11,778 nt of DNA, taken from positions 1-11,778 of the forward strand of contig CBFHWB010000141.1 in the NCBI GenBank assembly GCA_965659285.1. Direction: 5' to 3'. The first letter of the stretch is position 1; every line of letters starts with the position of its first letter. The translations under genes were made by a program, and so were the position numbers. Source of the DNA: UBA8108 sp965659285. GTDB taxonomy: Bacteria; Planctomycetota; UBA8108. This document shows positions 1 through 7,088 of this stretch, in pieces. The notes beneath the pieces are model-generated. The model had not been told where the DNA came from. It did no database searches and saw only the letters and a list, made by a program, of their open reading frames with translations.

Positions 1-584
1 TAGGGCGCTAAGGCGACACCCAGGTGCTTCGAGGGAGCCAGTTCTACCAGCCACTTCAACGAATCGGGCGTGTTGATGAGGTTGCTGCCGTGATTCTCGA
101 TCGCGATGGAGACCCCGGCCTTCTCCGCCGCGGCGAGGTGCGGCTTCATCAACTCGGCGAATTTCTTTACCTCGGCCTTCAGTTCCCCGCCCTTGAGCCC
201 CCTGCGCCCCTTGCCGCCGCAGACCAGGACCTTCGCCCCTAGCTTTGCCGCCACCAGTATCTCATCCTTCAAACCGAAGGGTCCGAGATCGTAGCGCGTG
301 ATGCACCCGAGCCTCACCTTGTGTCTCTGAAGCAATTCGGTGAATTTTTCATGCCCCATCTTCTCCATTTGTTCACGCTGGTTGCCATGCACACGCGGCC
401 AGATATCCAGCAGCCCCGCCCCTGTCTTCGGCACCTCGGGCACGATCGTATCGAGCGCCAGGGTGCCGTACATGCAGGAAGAGAGAATGTAATTGAGACG
501 GAATTTCTCCTCGGCCCTCACCAATGGGGCCACGGCCAGGGCGGCTGCGGTTGACAGAAACTGACGGCGGTCGAGAGATTTCAT
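1..584 (-). CDS. Tat-exported sugar phosphate isomerase/epimerase-like TIM barrel protein (3' end cut by window)
   Basis: The gene reads leftward from ATG at 584 and is open to the window edge, giving 194 residues without a stop. The N-terminus carries a twin-arginine signal (DRRQFLST at residues 5-12), a hydrophobic stretch, and a likely cleavage after VRA at about residue 24, so export in folded form is expected. The body resembles the xylose-isomerase-like/AP-endonuclease-2 TIM barrels annotated as sugar phosphate isomerase/epimerase. The segment GVSIAIENHGSN (157-168) is the usual beta-strand with a metal-binding Glu and the ENH motif. The final residues LGVALAP fit the next barrel strand. 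About 80-100 C-terminal residues are missing. The substrate cannot be told; exported members in this kind of genome are usually of unknown function. There is no Shine-Dalgarno sequence before the ATG. The gene diverges from the propeller gene at 711. Confidence 0.85.
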   Translation of the reverse strand, partial: MKSLDRRQFLSTAAALAVAPLVRAEEKFRLNYILSSCMYGTLALDTIVPEVPKTGAGLLDIWPRVHGNQREQMEKMGHEKFTELLQRHKVRLGCITRYDLGPFGLKDEILVAAKLGAKVLVCGGKGRRGLKGGELKAEVKKFAELMKPHLAAAEKAGVSIAIENHGSNLINTPDSLKWLVELAPSKHLGVALAP

Positions 585-621
585 TGCGATTGAGTATTTC
601 TCACCATGGCCCGCTCGTCAA
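585..621 (-). promoter_or_regulatory. Candidate sigma-70-like promoter for the TIM barrel gene, possibly leaderless
   Basis: On the minus strand, TTGACG (621-616) is followed by a 17-nt spacer and AATACT (598-593), matching the consensus at 5/6 and 4/6 positions. Transcription would begin at about 586-585, one or two bases before the ATG at 584. This agrees with the missing ribosome binding site. It was found by eye in a GC-rich background, so chance is possible. Confidence 0.35.
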
Positions 622-710
622 TGACCAGTCCGATGGCATCCTATTCGATTGAAAATAGCAGGCGATAGATGGCGCGTCTCCGTATGATGAGCGGCTACTG
701 AAAAGCGTGT

Positions 711-2021
711 ATGGAATTCACGATGAACCTGGCTGGAAAAAACAAAATGACCAACAAGACCTTCCTGCTCTGCGCCACCCTGCTGAGCCTCCTCGCAGGC
801 ACCCTGTCTGCAGATGAAACCTACGAAATACGCACCTTCAGGAAGATCGTCCTGACCACGACCTTCTACGCTGAGGGCTCGGGATACGGAGACTTCAACA
901 AGGACGGAAAAATGGACGCCGTCTACGGACCCCACTGGTACGAGGGTCCGGATTTCAAGAACAAGCACGCGCTCTACCCCGTCAAACCGTTCAAGCCCAC
1001 CGGCTACTCCAACAACTTCATCACCATGGTCAACGACATCAACTCCGACGGCTACGACGATATCCTGGTCAATGAATGGCCCGGCAAGGCGGTGCATTGG
1101 TTTGAAAACCCCCGAGGCAAAACTGATGGGGAGTGGAAGAAGCACCTGATGCACCCGGCGGTCGACAACGAATCGCCGCGCTTCGACGATATCACCGGCG
1201 ATGGCAAGCCCGAGCTGATCTTCCACACCGGTGGGCGCCTGGGATATGCGCGCCCCGGCCCGGACCTCACCAAGCCCTGGCGTTTTTTCCCGATTTCTGC
1301 GAAAGAGAACTGGGGACGCTACCAGCACGGCCTGGGCTTCGGCGATGTGAACGGCGACAAGAAACCTGATTTCATGATGGTCAACGGCTGGTGGGAACAA
1401 CCGGCAGGGAAAGAGCCGGCCGAACCCGGCGCTGCCACCAACTGGAAGAAACATGCTGTCAGGCTCGGTACCAAGGGCGGGGCGCATATGTACACCTACG
1501 ATGTAGATGGTGACGGTGACATGGATATCATCGCCAGCATGGACGCGCACAATTACGGCCTGGCCTGGCTGGAACAGGAGCGCAAAGATGGGAACATCTC
1601 CTTCAAGAAGCACCTGATCATGGGGAGCAAGCCGGAGGACAACGCCTACGGCCTCAGGTTCTCGCAGATGCACGCGGTCTGCCTGGTCGACATGGACGGC
1701 GATGGGCTGAAAGACATCATCACCGGGAAACGCTACTGGGCGCATGGACCCAAGGGAGATTCGGAGCCGGACGCGCCTGCGGTCCTTTACTGGTTCAAGC
1801 TCGTTCGCTCCAGGGAGAACGGCGTTCACTACATCCCCTACCAGATCGACAACGACTCCGGGGTAGGAACCCAGTTCACCGTCGGCGACCTCACCGGCGA
1901 TGGGAACCCGGATGTCGTCACCGGTAACAAGAAGGGCGGCTACGTCTTCATCCAGGAGGTGAAGAAGGTCGGCAAGGATGAGTGGCTGAAGGCGCAACCG
2001 AAACGCCTGTCCCCGAAATAG
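711..2021 (+). CDS. Secreted VCBS/FG-GAP repeat beta-propeller protein
   Basis: This 436-residue protein has seven calcium-loop motifs of the D-x-[DNT]-x-D-G-x-x-[DE] type, at residues 61, 109, 160, 212, 264, 327 and 393. Each is followed by a hydrophobic beta-strand, as in VCBS/FG-GAP (integrin-alpha-like) seven-bladed propellers. The fourth motif (DVNGDKKPD) has Lys in place of the Gly. A signal peptide is clear: NKTFLLCATLLSLLAGTLSA, with cleavage near residue 34. Three in-frame ATGs are possible (711, 723, 747). 747 gives the neatest signal peptide. 723 has a weak GGA eight bases upstream. 711 is the longest reading. The product is probably secreted or periplasmic and may bind carbohydrate or protein partners. 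No catalytic residues can be assigned. It diverges from the TIM barrel gene and converges with the lipoprotein gene ending at 2031. A long open frame on the opposite strand is a shadow. Confidence 0.88.
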   Translation: MEFTMNLAGKNKMTNKTFLLCATLLSLLAGTLSADETYEIRTFRKIVLTTTFYAEGSGYGDFNKDGKMDAVYGPHWYEGPDFKNKHALYPVKPFKPTGYSNNFITMVNDINSDGYDDILVNEWPGKAVHWFENPRGKTDGEWKKHLMHPAVDNESPRFDDITGDGKPELIFHTGGRLGYARPGPDLTKPWRFFPISAKENWGRYQHGLGFGDVNGDKKPDFMMVNGWWEQPAGKEPAEPGAATNWKKHAVRLGTKGGAHMYTYDVDGDGDMDIIASMDAHNYGLAWLEQERKDGNISFKKHLIMGSKPEDNAYGLRFSQMHAVCLVDMDGDGLKDIITGKRYWAHGPKGDSEPDAPAVLYWFKLVRSRENGVHYIPYQIDNDSGVGTQFTVGDLTGDGNPDVVTGNKKGGYVFIQEVKKVGKDEWLKAQPKRLSPK

Positions 2022-2037
2022 ACGGGATCTCTATTCG
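2014..2037. terminator. Weak hairpin spanning two convergent stop codons
   Basis: CGAAATAG (2014-2021) can pair with CTATTCG (2031-2037) across a 9-nt loop, giving seven pairs with one bulged A. It includes the TAG stops of both convergent genes, which end only 9 bp apart. There is no T-run on either side, so this is at best a weak bidirectional terminator. It may arise simply because both genes end in similar codons. Confidence 0.2.
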
Positions 2038-2957
2038 CTGACGGCGACGAGTTCGGGATCGATCTCGCCCAGGTCCTGGACAGCGCCGCTGACTTCGACA
2101 GGCATCCGGAACAGCTCTCGCCCATCTCTCCAGCCGACCAGGGTCCCTTTGCCGGCGGGCAAACCGGTAAACTCGAAGCTGCCGCGAACCGGAGCGGGAA
2201 TCCTGATCGAGACGCCTCGAAAGCGAAAAGAGAGCTCAGTCGGAGGTTCCTCCGCGCGAAGCCTTCCCTTGAGGGTTGTGCCGCCGGGCTGGAGCACGAC
2301 CTGGCCAAGCTCGTTCCTGCTCTCTGCGAGAGTGAAATCGAGAACCGTCCGAACATGTCCCTCGGCCGAGATGAGCATCTTCACCTCTCCCGGGGGCAGG
2401 GGTTCGAGATCAACGCCGCCATCCGGCCTGGTTGAACCTTGAACGATGGCGCCGTCCATGGGCCAGACCTCGATCCGTGCCACAAGGGGTTCCGCCCCGC
2501 CAGCGCCGGCGGAGCGAATATCGAGGCTCGCGGAGACACCCTCACTCAGCTTGAACAGCAGCGGCTTCTTCAGATCTTTTACGGTTCTCTCCTGGGGAAA
2601 GTACCTGCCCTCCGGATCCTCAACCCTGACGACAAGATCCCCATCGACATGTTCCCAGCGTGCCTGCCCATCCGGTCCGGTGTACCTGGAAACCAGCTCC
2701 TTGCCCGAAGCAAGAATAGCTCTCACCTCGACCCCGGCGATCGGCCTCTCTTCATCGGACCGTACGGCCCAGACCTCGAGCGGCGCCGATTCAACGTAGC
2801 CGGGATACCGCGATTCACAGCCAAACACCAGGCAGAGAAACACAGCGGCAAGCGATACGCGCGAGCTCCATCGAGAGATGCTGAGAGAGGAAACCGGAGT
2901 TACCTGGATCATGATTGAAAAGCCGGAATTGAAGTGAAAAGAGCACGAACGAGGCAT
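2031..2957 (-). CDS. Lipoprotein with three carboxypeptidase-regulatory-like beta-sandwich domains
   Basis: This is a 308-residue reading from ATG at 2957. A second in-frame ATG at 2912 (residue 16) gives a more normal signal peptide: RWSSRVSLAAVFLCLVFGC, with lipobox VFGC and Cys47. A GGGG eight bases before 2957 slightly favours the longer start. After the signal come three units of about 80 residues. At about 58-138, PIAGVEVRA followed by TGPDGQARW is typical of carboxypeptidase-regulatory-like/Ig-fold repeats. The second spans about 139-222 and contains STRPDGGVDLEPLPPGEVKM. The third spans about 225-300 and contains GSFEFTGLPAGKGTLVGW. These folds are structural or adhesive; no enzyme motif is visible. 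The protein is probably anchored to a membrane facing the periplasm or the surface. The nearest gene upstream on its strand ends 246 bp away, so it probably has its own promoter, but I found no convincing one. Confidence 0.75.
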   Translation of the reverse strand: MPRSCSFHFNSGFSIMIQVTPVSSLSISRWSSRVSLAAVFLCLVFGCESRYPGYVESAPLEVWAVRSDEERPIAGVEVRAILASGKELVSRYTGPDGQARWEHVDGDLVVRVEDPEGRYFPQERTVKDLKKPLLFKLSEGVSASLDIRSAGAGGAEPLVARIEVWPMDGAIVQGSTRPDGGVDLEPLPPGEVKMLISAEGHVRTVLDFTLAESRNELGQVVLQPGGTTLKGRLRAEEPPTELSFRFRGVSIRIPAPVRGSFEFTGLPAGKGTLVGWRDGRELFRMPVEVSGAVQDLGEIDPELVAVSE

Positions 2958-3203
2958 AACAACAGCCCCGTAATCCCCTTCACTTTGTCTTTCAGATAAA
3001 GAGCCGGTATCTTCACGCTACCAGACCCCAACATCAATTACTTTCGACATACCAGCCGGGTCGGTACAGTCAGAGCATGTTCCCGATAGCCTGCGAAACT
3101 CAAACGAGAAATCTAAAGCACTGGTACAGAAGAGCTTAAGATGAAAATGTCAGGTTATTCGGAAGGTCCATTCCAGCTAATCACTGCGCGAGAAGCCCGC
3201 CGC

Positions 3204-4526
3204 TCAGTCATCGGCGGACGGAGCCGGATAGAGAGCCTTCAACGCCTTCACGCCGCTGGAAAAGACATCGTATTGCCGGAGCACCTCGGTCCGGTCCCCC
3301 TGGTCGCCGAAGTGGTCCAGCAGCCAGGCTCCCCTCACGACCTCCTTCACAGCCCGGCCGAGTCCGCGTTTGCGATCAGCCGGCTCGCCAGGCGCCTTTT
3401 TTTTTTCGAGCGCCAGGGCGAGCGCCTTGGCCTCGAAGGCCGGAAGGAAGAGCCTCTTGTAGTCCTGCTCCCGCAACAGGACCTGGACCCGCTCGTCCCG
3501 CGAGCTTAACTCGGAGACGATCCCGGCCGCGGAAGCCGGAATGACCAGGGAATCTTCGAGACGTCTCGGCTGGGAGGGCGCGGCCCCGGCGGATCCCAGC
3601 TTCCTGAGAGTAAAATCAAACCGCTCCTCCTTCCCGCCCAGAACGACCTTGATGACGAGGTGCAATGGAAAGGAAAAGTCCGGAACCGCAGCCTCGAGAC
3701 AGCCGACGGCGGCGGCGGGCTTCAGCTCAAAGGCCTCGGTCCCATCGACAAAGCCGTCCTTCTCATCAAAACTCGCGCGAAGGTACCTGGCCGAAAACCC
3801 CGAGGCCTCCAGGGGACGGGTATAGTTGTCAAAGAAATACACTCGCAGCAGGCCCTCCCGGGGGGCCACCACCTCCAGGTGATGCCAATTGTCCGGCGCC
3901 ATCCGAAAGACGCCGCCATGGCGGGGGTTGTGGTCGCCATGAGGCACCTGGACGGTGACCTCGAGCAGTTCACGGCCGCACTTGCCGCAGTCTCCCTCGC
4001 CAAACCCGAGCTCCTCGGTGTGGAAGCCCAGCCCGTTACCCTGGAGGCGTAGAGCCGTCAGGCCGCTGGCTCCCTCCTCGCCAAGGCTCTCCTCCAGGCT
4101 CCGGGCGCAAACCCAGACCTTGCCGACCATCACCTCCACCAGCCTGGATTCGCAGACCGGGCAGGCGCTGCCGCCCTCGAGCATCACCTCCGGATGCCGG
4201 GTGCACTTCCACATGTTGACATTGGGAATAGCGACCAGCAGCTTACCGCACTTGCCGCAGTCGCCGGGCAGAACACCCGCCGACTCAAAATGATCGACAC
4301 AGAGATAGGTCCCCACGCTCTTCTGGGCGACCAGGGCAGCTCCACATTCGCCGCAGGCGCCGTCCTCACGGCTGACGACCAGGGGATGCGCGGCGCAGGC
4401 GTAATGAACCGGCTGCGAAGCGGCGGGCGAAGTTCCGGCCGGAGCGCCGTCACGGCACCCCGACAGGACTCCGACCAACGCCAGGGCCGGCAATACGATC
4501 ACTATTTCCATCAGCTGTTTTTGCAT
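3204..4526 (-). CDS. Lipoprotein with tandem Cys/His heavy-metal-binding-like units and an HGDH/HHLE domain
   Basis: I chose ATG 4526 (440 residues) because GGAGG lies 13 bases upstream and it yields a short lipoprotein signal ending in VLSGC (Cys24). A longer in-frame GTG at 4550 would swallow the GGAGG. The frame shows C-x2-H-x10-C-x2-C three times at exactly 32-residue steps: C44/H47/C58/C61, C76/H79/C90/C93 and C108/H111/C122/C125. A fourth, split unit has C140, then H169 and C180/C183. Each unit resembles the heavy-metal-binding domain seen in copper efflux proteins. Next comes HGDHNPRHGG (196-205) with HHLE (215-218) and RVYFFDNYTRPL, a His-rich beta domain found beside metal transport proteins. 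The last ~115 residues are mostly helical and unrecognised. The likely role is periplasmic metal binding or delivery; the metal is unknown. It diverges from the cytochrome gene at 4631. An A10 run encodes residues 374-377. Confidence 0.8.
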   Translation of the reverse strand: MQKQLMEIVIVLPALALVGVLSGCRDGAPAGTSPAASQPVHYACAAHPLVVSREDGACGECGAALVAQKSVGTYLCVDHFESAGVLPGDCGKCGKLLVAIPNVNMWKCTRHPEVMLEGGSACPVCESRLVEVMVGKVWVCARSLEESLGEEGASGLTALRLQGNGLGFHTEELGFGEGDCGKCGRELLEVTVQVPHGDHNPRHGGVFRMAPDNWHHLEVVAPREGLLRVYFFDNYTRPLEASGFSARYLRASFDEKDGFVDGTEAFELKPAAAVGCLEAAVPDFSFPLHLVIKVVLGGKEERFDFTLRKLGSAGAAPSQPRRLEDSLVIPASAAGIVSELSSRDERVQVLLREQDYKRLFLPAFEAKALALALEKKKAPGEPADRKRGLGRAVKEVVRGAWLLDHFGDQGDRTEVLRQYDVFSSGVKALKALYPAPSADD

Positions 4527-4557
4527 CAAACCGAATGGGCCTCCGCGCACGGATGCC

Positions 4558-4592
4558 TTGCCTCTCGAATCACCGACACTATGATATCTGTG
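4558..4592 (+). promoter_or_regulatory. Candidate promoter in the divergent cytochrome/lipoprotein intergenic region
   Basis: TTGCCT (4558-4563), a 16-nt spacer and TATGAT (4580-4585) match the sigma-70 consensus at 4/6 and 5/6 positions. The predicted start near 4592 leaves a ~39-nt leader before the GTG at 4631. The same -10 region reads GATATCATAG on the minus strand, giving TATCAT toward the lipoprotein gene, though I saw no good -35 at proper spacing there. Overlapping divergent -10 elements would couple the two genes' regulation. Confidence 0.35.
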
Positions 4593-4630
4593 GAACAGTA
4601 CTTCGCATTGAATAGGTACGGAAGACGCCG

Positions 4631-5638
4631 GTGAAGAAAAAAAACCTTATCCTGCTATTCTGCTGCGCCCTGCCCTCGGGAAAAGCCGCGGCTCATGACA
4701 TCATCTCTTCGCGCTACAGCTACCGCGAGCACGTCCTTCCCATCCTCAAGGCTCACTGCGTACGCTGCCACAGTCCCGAAGGCCCGGCTCCTTTCCGGCT
4801 GACAAGCTACCTCGACGCCCGCCCCCAGGCCGTCGCGATCAAGGAGGAGGTTCTGCTCCGAAATATGCCGCCCTGGTACGCGGAGGAGGGGCAGCAGAGC
4901 CTCATCGGCGAGCATCGGCTGAGCGCAGCCGAGGTCGACATTATTGTCGAATGGGCCAGCGGCGGAGCGCCTGAAGGAAAGCGAACGCCTGGAGGGAACA
5001 CCCTGAAGAAAATAAAGCCGCCTGAGGTCGCCGATCTCGAGCTCGAACTGCCTGAGCAGATCCTCGTCCCGGGAAAACAGCGACAAACCGTCAGGCTGAC
5101 GCTCGATACAGGACTCTCCGAAACAGCCTGGATTACCGGCTGGGAGCTGAGCGGGGCCAGGGCAGACCTCCTGCGGTCAGGATCGCTTTATCGTGTCCGG
5201 ATCGCTCCGGAGAATTACCTTGGAACCCGTATGACCATCGATGAAAAGCTCTCCTGGGCGGCGGGAGCGAAGCTCGAAGCCGGTGAAAACCTCGCTCTCT
5301 CGATCCTCTACACCAGGCCCTGGACGCTCGGAGACAAAAGAGAAAGTGTGCGCGGCAGGCTTCGCATCTGGCTCTCGAAAACCAGGCCAGAACGCCTGCT
5401 CCACGCGCGAGGGCTCGGCGAAACCGACAACCTTCCGCCTGGAAGCAGGCTCTTCGGTGTCCTCCCCTCTACCCCCCTGAAGCTGAAGGCTTCCGGCGAG
5501 ACGGAAGACCTTATCGAGGTCTTCGCCGCGCCCGGGCACTGGCCGATTCTCTATCGCTTCAACGAACCGCTGAAGATCCCAGGCAAGCTCGAGGCCGGCC
5601 CGAAGACCCGTGGGGTCGTTCTCTACACGGCCCCCTGA
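4631..5638 (+). CDS. Secreted mono-haem cytochrome c fused to a degenerate copper-monooxygenase-like domain
   Basis: This 335-residue protein starts at GTG 4631, with GGAAG six bases upstream. A signal peptide (KKKNLILLFCCALPSGKAAA) leads into a cytochrome c domain. CVRCH (43-47) is the haem attachment site. MPPW (79-82) is typical of this cytochrome family and its Met may be the second haem ligand. Residues 135-335 resemble the C-terminal half of copper type II ascorbate-dependent monooxygenase-like proteins that commonly follow this cytochrome domain. GAKLEAGENLALSILYT (212-228) aligns with the usual aG..l.l.iHYt strand, LFGVLPSTPLKL (274-285) with the usual PHMH strand, and ILYRFNEPL (306-314) with the WQ.vYr..epl strand. 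In each place the copper-ligand His is absent (HY is LY; HMH is STP), and no paired His occurs near residue 175. Haem-based electron transfer is likely; copper hydroxylase activity is unlikely. It diverges from the metal-binding lipoprotein. Confidence 0.78.
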   Translation: MKKKNLILLFCCALPSGKAAAHDIISSRYSYREHVLPILKAHCVRCHSPEGPAPFRLTSYLDARPQAVAIKEEVLLRNMPPWYAEEGQQSLIGEHRLSAAEVDIIVEWASGGAPEGKRTPGGNTLKKIKPPEVADLELELPEQILVPGKQRQTVRLTLDTGLSETAWITGWELSGARADLLRSGSLYRVRIAPENYLGTRMTIDEKLSWAAGAKLEAGENLALSILYTRPWTLGDKRESVRGRLRIWLSKTRPERLLHARGLGETDNLPPGSRLFGVLPSTPLKLKASGETEDLIEVFAAPGHWPILYRFNEPLKIPGKLEAGPKTRGVVLYTAP

Positions 5639-5660
5639 TCGCCTCGCTGGTAAACGCCCT

Positions 5661-6953
5661 TCAGCTGAGATCCCGCGCCGCCATCGATAATCCCCGGCGA
5701 GCTGAGAGATGAACCAGCACGGTCAAGCCCGCCAGGCTCGCCCCGATCCACTCGATGGGAATCCACAGGCGCGCCAGCAGGAAGATACCACTGGCAAGGA
5801 AGATACAAACGAAGCAGAGGAAGTTTACCGAGCCCATCACTCTGCCGCGAAGGTTCTCCCGCGACCAGAGCTGTATGCTGGTCTGCAGGGGCAGGGCGAA
5901 CATCCCCCCCGCCAGGCCCAGCACGAACAACGCTGCCCTGGCTGTGAAAACGTCCTGGTGCGCCCAGCCCAACGCCACCATGCTTGCGAGCAGAAGAAGC
6001 AGTCCCATTCTGTAAATCCTGAAATCCACCTTTCCCTTCGAGATGAGACCGCCTCCGAACGCGCCCAGGGAGATCCCCACAGACAGGCACACAAGCAGCA
6101 TGCTGGTAGGCCAATCCTCCAGCCCCATCAGGATTTTTCCGTAGCTGTTGCACAACATCAGCAGGGCCGCCCCCAACCCCCAGAAATAGGCGTAGGTCAG
6201 CGCGACACTGCGAAAGGACCTGTCCGCAAAAATGTCCACGAGAGTAGGCCGTAGATCACCGAGGATCTTCCCCCTGATCGCGAGCTCCGGCTGGGCGACA
6301 GGCATCCTGCGTATCCCCAGGGCGGCCAGCGTCCCGAGAACCGCCAACAGCACCAGGACTCCCTGGATTCTGTAGAGACCCCCATCATCCTCCAGCGCGT
6401 CCTTGAGCAGCCCCGAGGATGCGGTGCCCAGCGTGATCGCCAGGTAGGTCGTCATGAGAATAATGCCATTGGCCTTCACAAGCCTCCCCTCAGGAAGAAG
6501 CTCCGGGACAATGCCGTATTTTCCCGGGCCGAAAAACGCGCTCTGCGCTCCCATGAGAAAGAGGGTGAAAAACAGCAGCGGTATATTCTCGATATAGAAG
6601 GCGGCTCCACCCAGCAGCATCACCAGGATCTCCCAGACCTTGCAGAAACGGATAATCGAGGTCTTTGAAAAACGGTCGGCGAGGGAGCCGGCAAAGCCGC
6701 TCAACAGGACGAAGGGAATGGCGAAAACCGCCCCGGCAAGGGGCTGGTAGTACGCCGCATCTTTCTCGATCGCCAAATCAACCGCGACCAGGAGCATCAG
6801 TTGCTTGAAGGCGTTGTCATTGAAAGCCCCGAGGAATTGGGTAATGACGAAGGTGCAAAAGGACCGTTCCGAGAGCTTCTCTTTCACGTCGATGTCCTCA
6901 CCGGCGGCGCTATCCGCTTCAACCTTCGCAGTGAGATCTTTTCGCTCCGACAT
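5661..6953 (-). CDS. MFS transporter of the LplT (lysophospholipid flippase)-like family
   Basis: This 430-residue integral membrane protein has about 12 hydrophobic segments, after a ~30-residue charged N-terminal tail. The opening QFLGAFNDNAFK (39-50) and MGAQSAFFGPGKYGIVPELL (134-153) are hallmark segments of LplT and of the transporter half of bifunctional Aas-type proteins. GSLADRFSKT (89-98) is the MFS loop 2-3 motif. The expected role is moving lysophospholipid or a related lipid across the inner membrane for re-acylation. The exact substrate is inference. No PlsC-type acyltransferase domain is attached or adjacent. An AMP-forming acyl-CoA ligase lies about 2 kb away on the other strand. 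No clear Shine-Dalgarno precedes ATG 6953. The gene converges with the cytochrome gene (22-bp gap) and diverges from the deacetylase. Confidence 0.85.
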   Translation of the reverse strand: MSERKDLTAKVEADSAAGEDIDVKEKLSERSFCTFVITQFLGAFNDNAFKQLMLLVAVDLAIEKDAAYYQPLAGAVFAIPFVLLSGFAGSLADRFSKTSIIRFCKVWEILVMLLGGAAFYIENIPLLFFTLFLMGAQSAFFGPGKYGIVPELLPEGRLVKANGIILMTTYLAITLGTASSGLLKDALEDDGGLYRIQGVLVLLAVLGTLAALGIRRMPVAQPELAIRGKILGDLRPTLVDIFADRSFRSVALTYAYFWGLGAALLMLCNSYGKILMGLEDWPTSMLLVCLSVGISLGAFGGGLISKGKVDFRIYRMGLLLLLASMVALGWAHQDVFTARAALFVLGLAGGMFALPLQTSIQLWSRENLRGRVMGSVNFLCFVCIFLASGIFLLARLWIPIEWIGASLAGLTVLVHLSARRGLSMAARDLS

Positions 6954-7052
6954 GACGTCGCCATGATGCCAGAGTTCACTCCTTGTGTGTAGTTCACTTG
7001 GAAATCATTTTCCAGCCGGGTGAATCCGCCAATTAAAACAAGGCGGCCGCCA

Positions 7053-7088
7053 TTGACACCCGGCCCCGGTATTCGACAATGGTGGCTA
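7053..7088 (+). promoter_or_regulatory. Candidate promoter overlapping the deacetylase start
   Basis: A perfect TTGACA (7053-7058) is followed by a 16-nt spacer and GACAAT (7075-7080; 4/6 matches to the -10 consensus). Transcription would start near 7087, after the first ATG (7079) and right at the second (7088). That suggests leaderless translation from 7088. It was judged by eye, and the -10 is imperfect. Confidence 0.33.

Noticed and set aside
618..1997. 459-codon open frame on the minus strand opposite the propeller gene
   Set aside because: The plus strand shows seven calcium-loop motifs and a signal peptide. The minus reading has no recognisable domain and arises from GC-rich codon use.
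2958..3203. Promoter, small RNA or gene in the 246-bp gap between the two lipoprotein genes
   Set aside because: I saw only a 4-bp stem (GGAA/TTCC) and no convincing -35/-10 pair, terminator or small gene.
3141..3509. 122-codon plus-strand open frame starting in the intergenic region before 3204
   Set aside because: Most of it is antisense to the lipoprotein 3' end. There is no ribosome site and no family resemblance.
5709..6254. 181-codon plus-strand open frame opposite the MFS transporter
   Set aside because: It is rich in Gln, Arg and His, as expected for the antisense of hydrophobic membrane codons; no domain.
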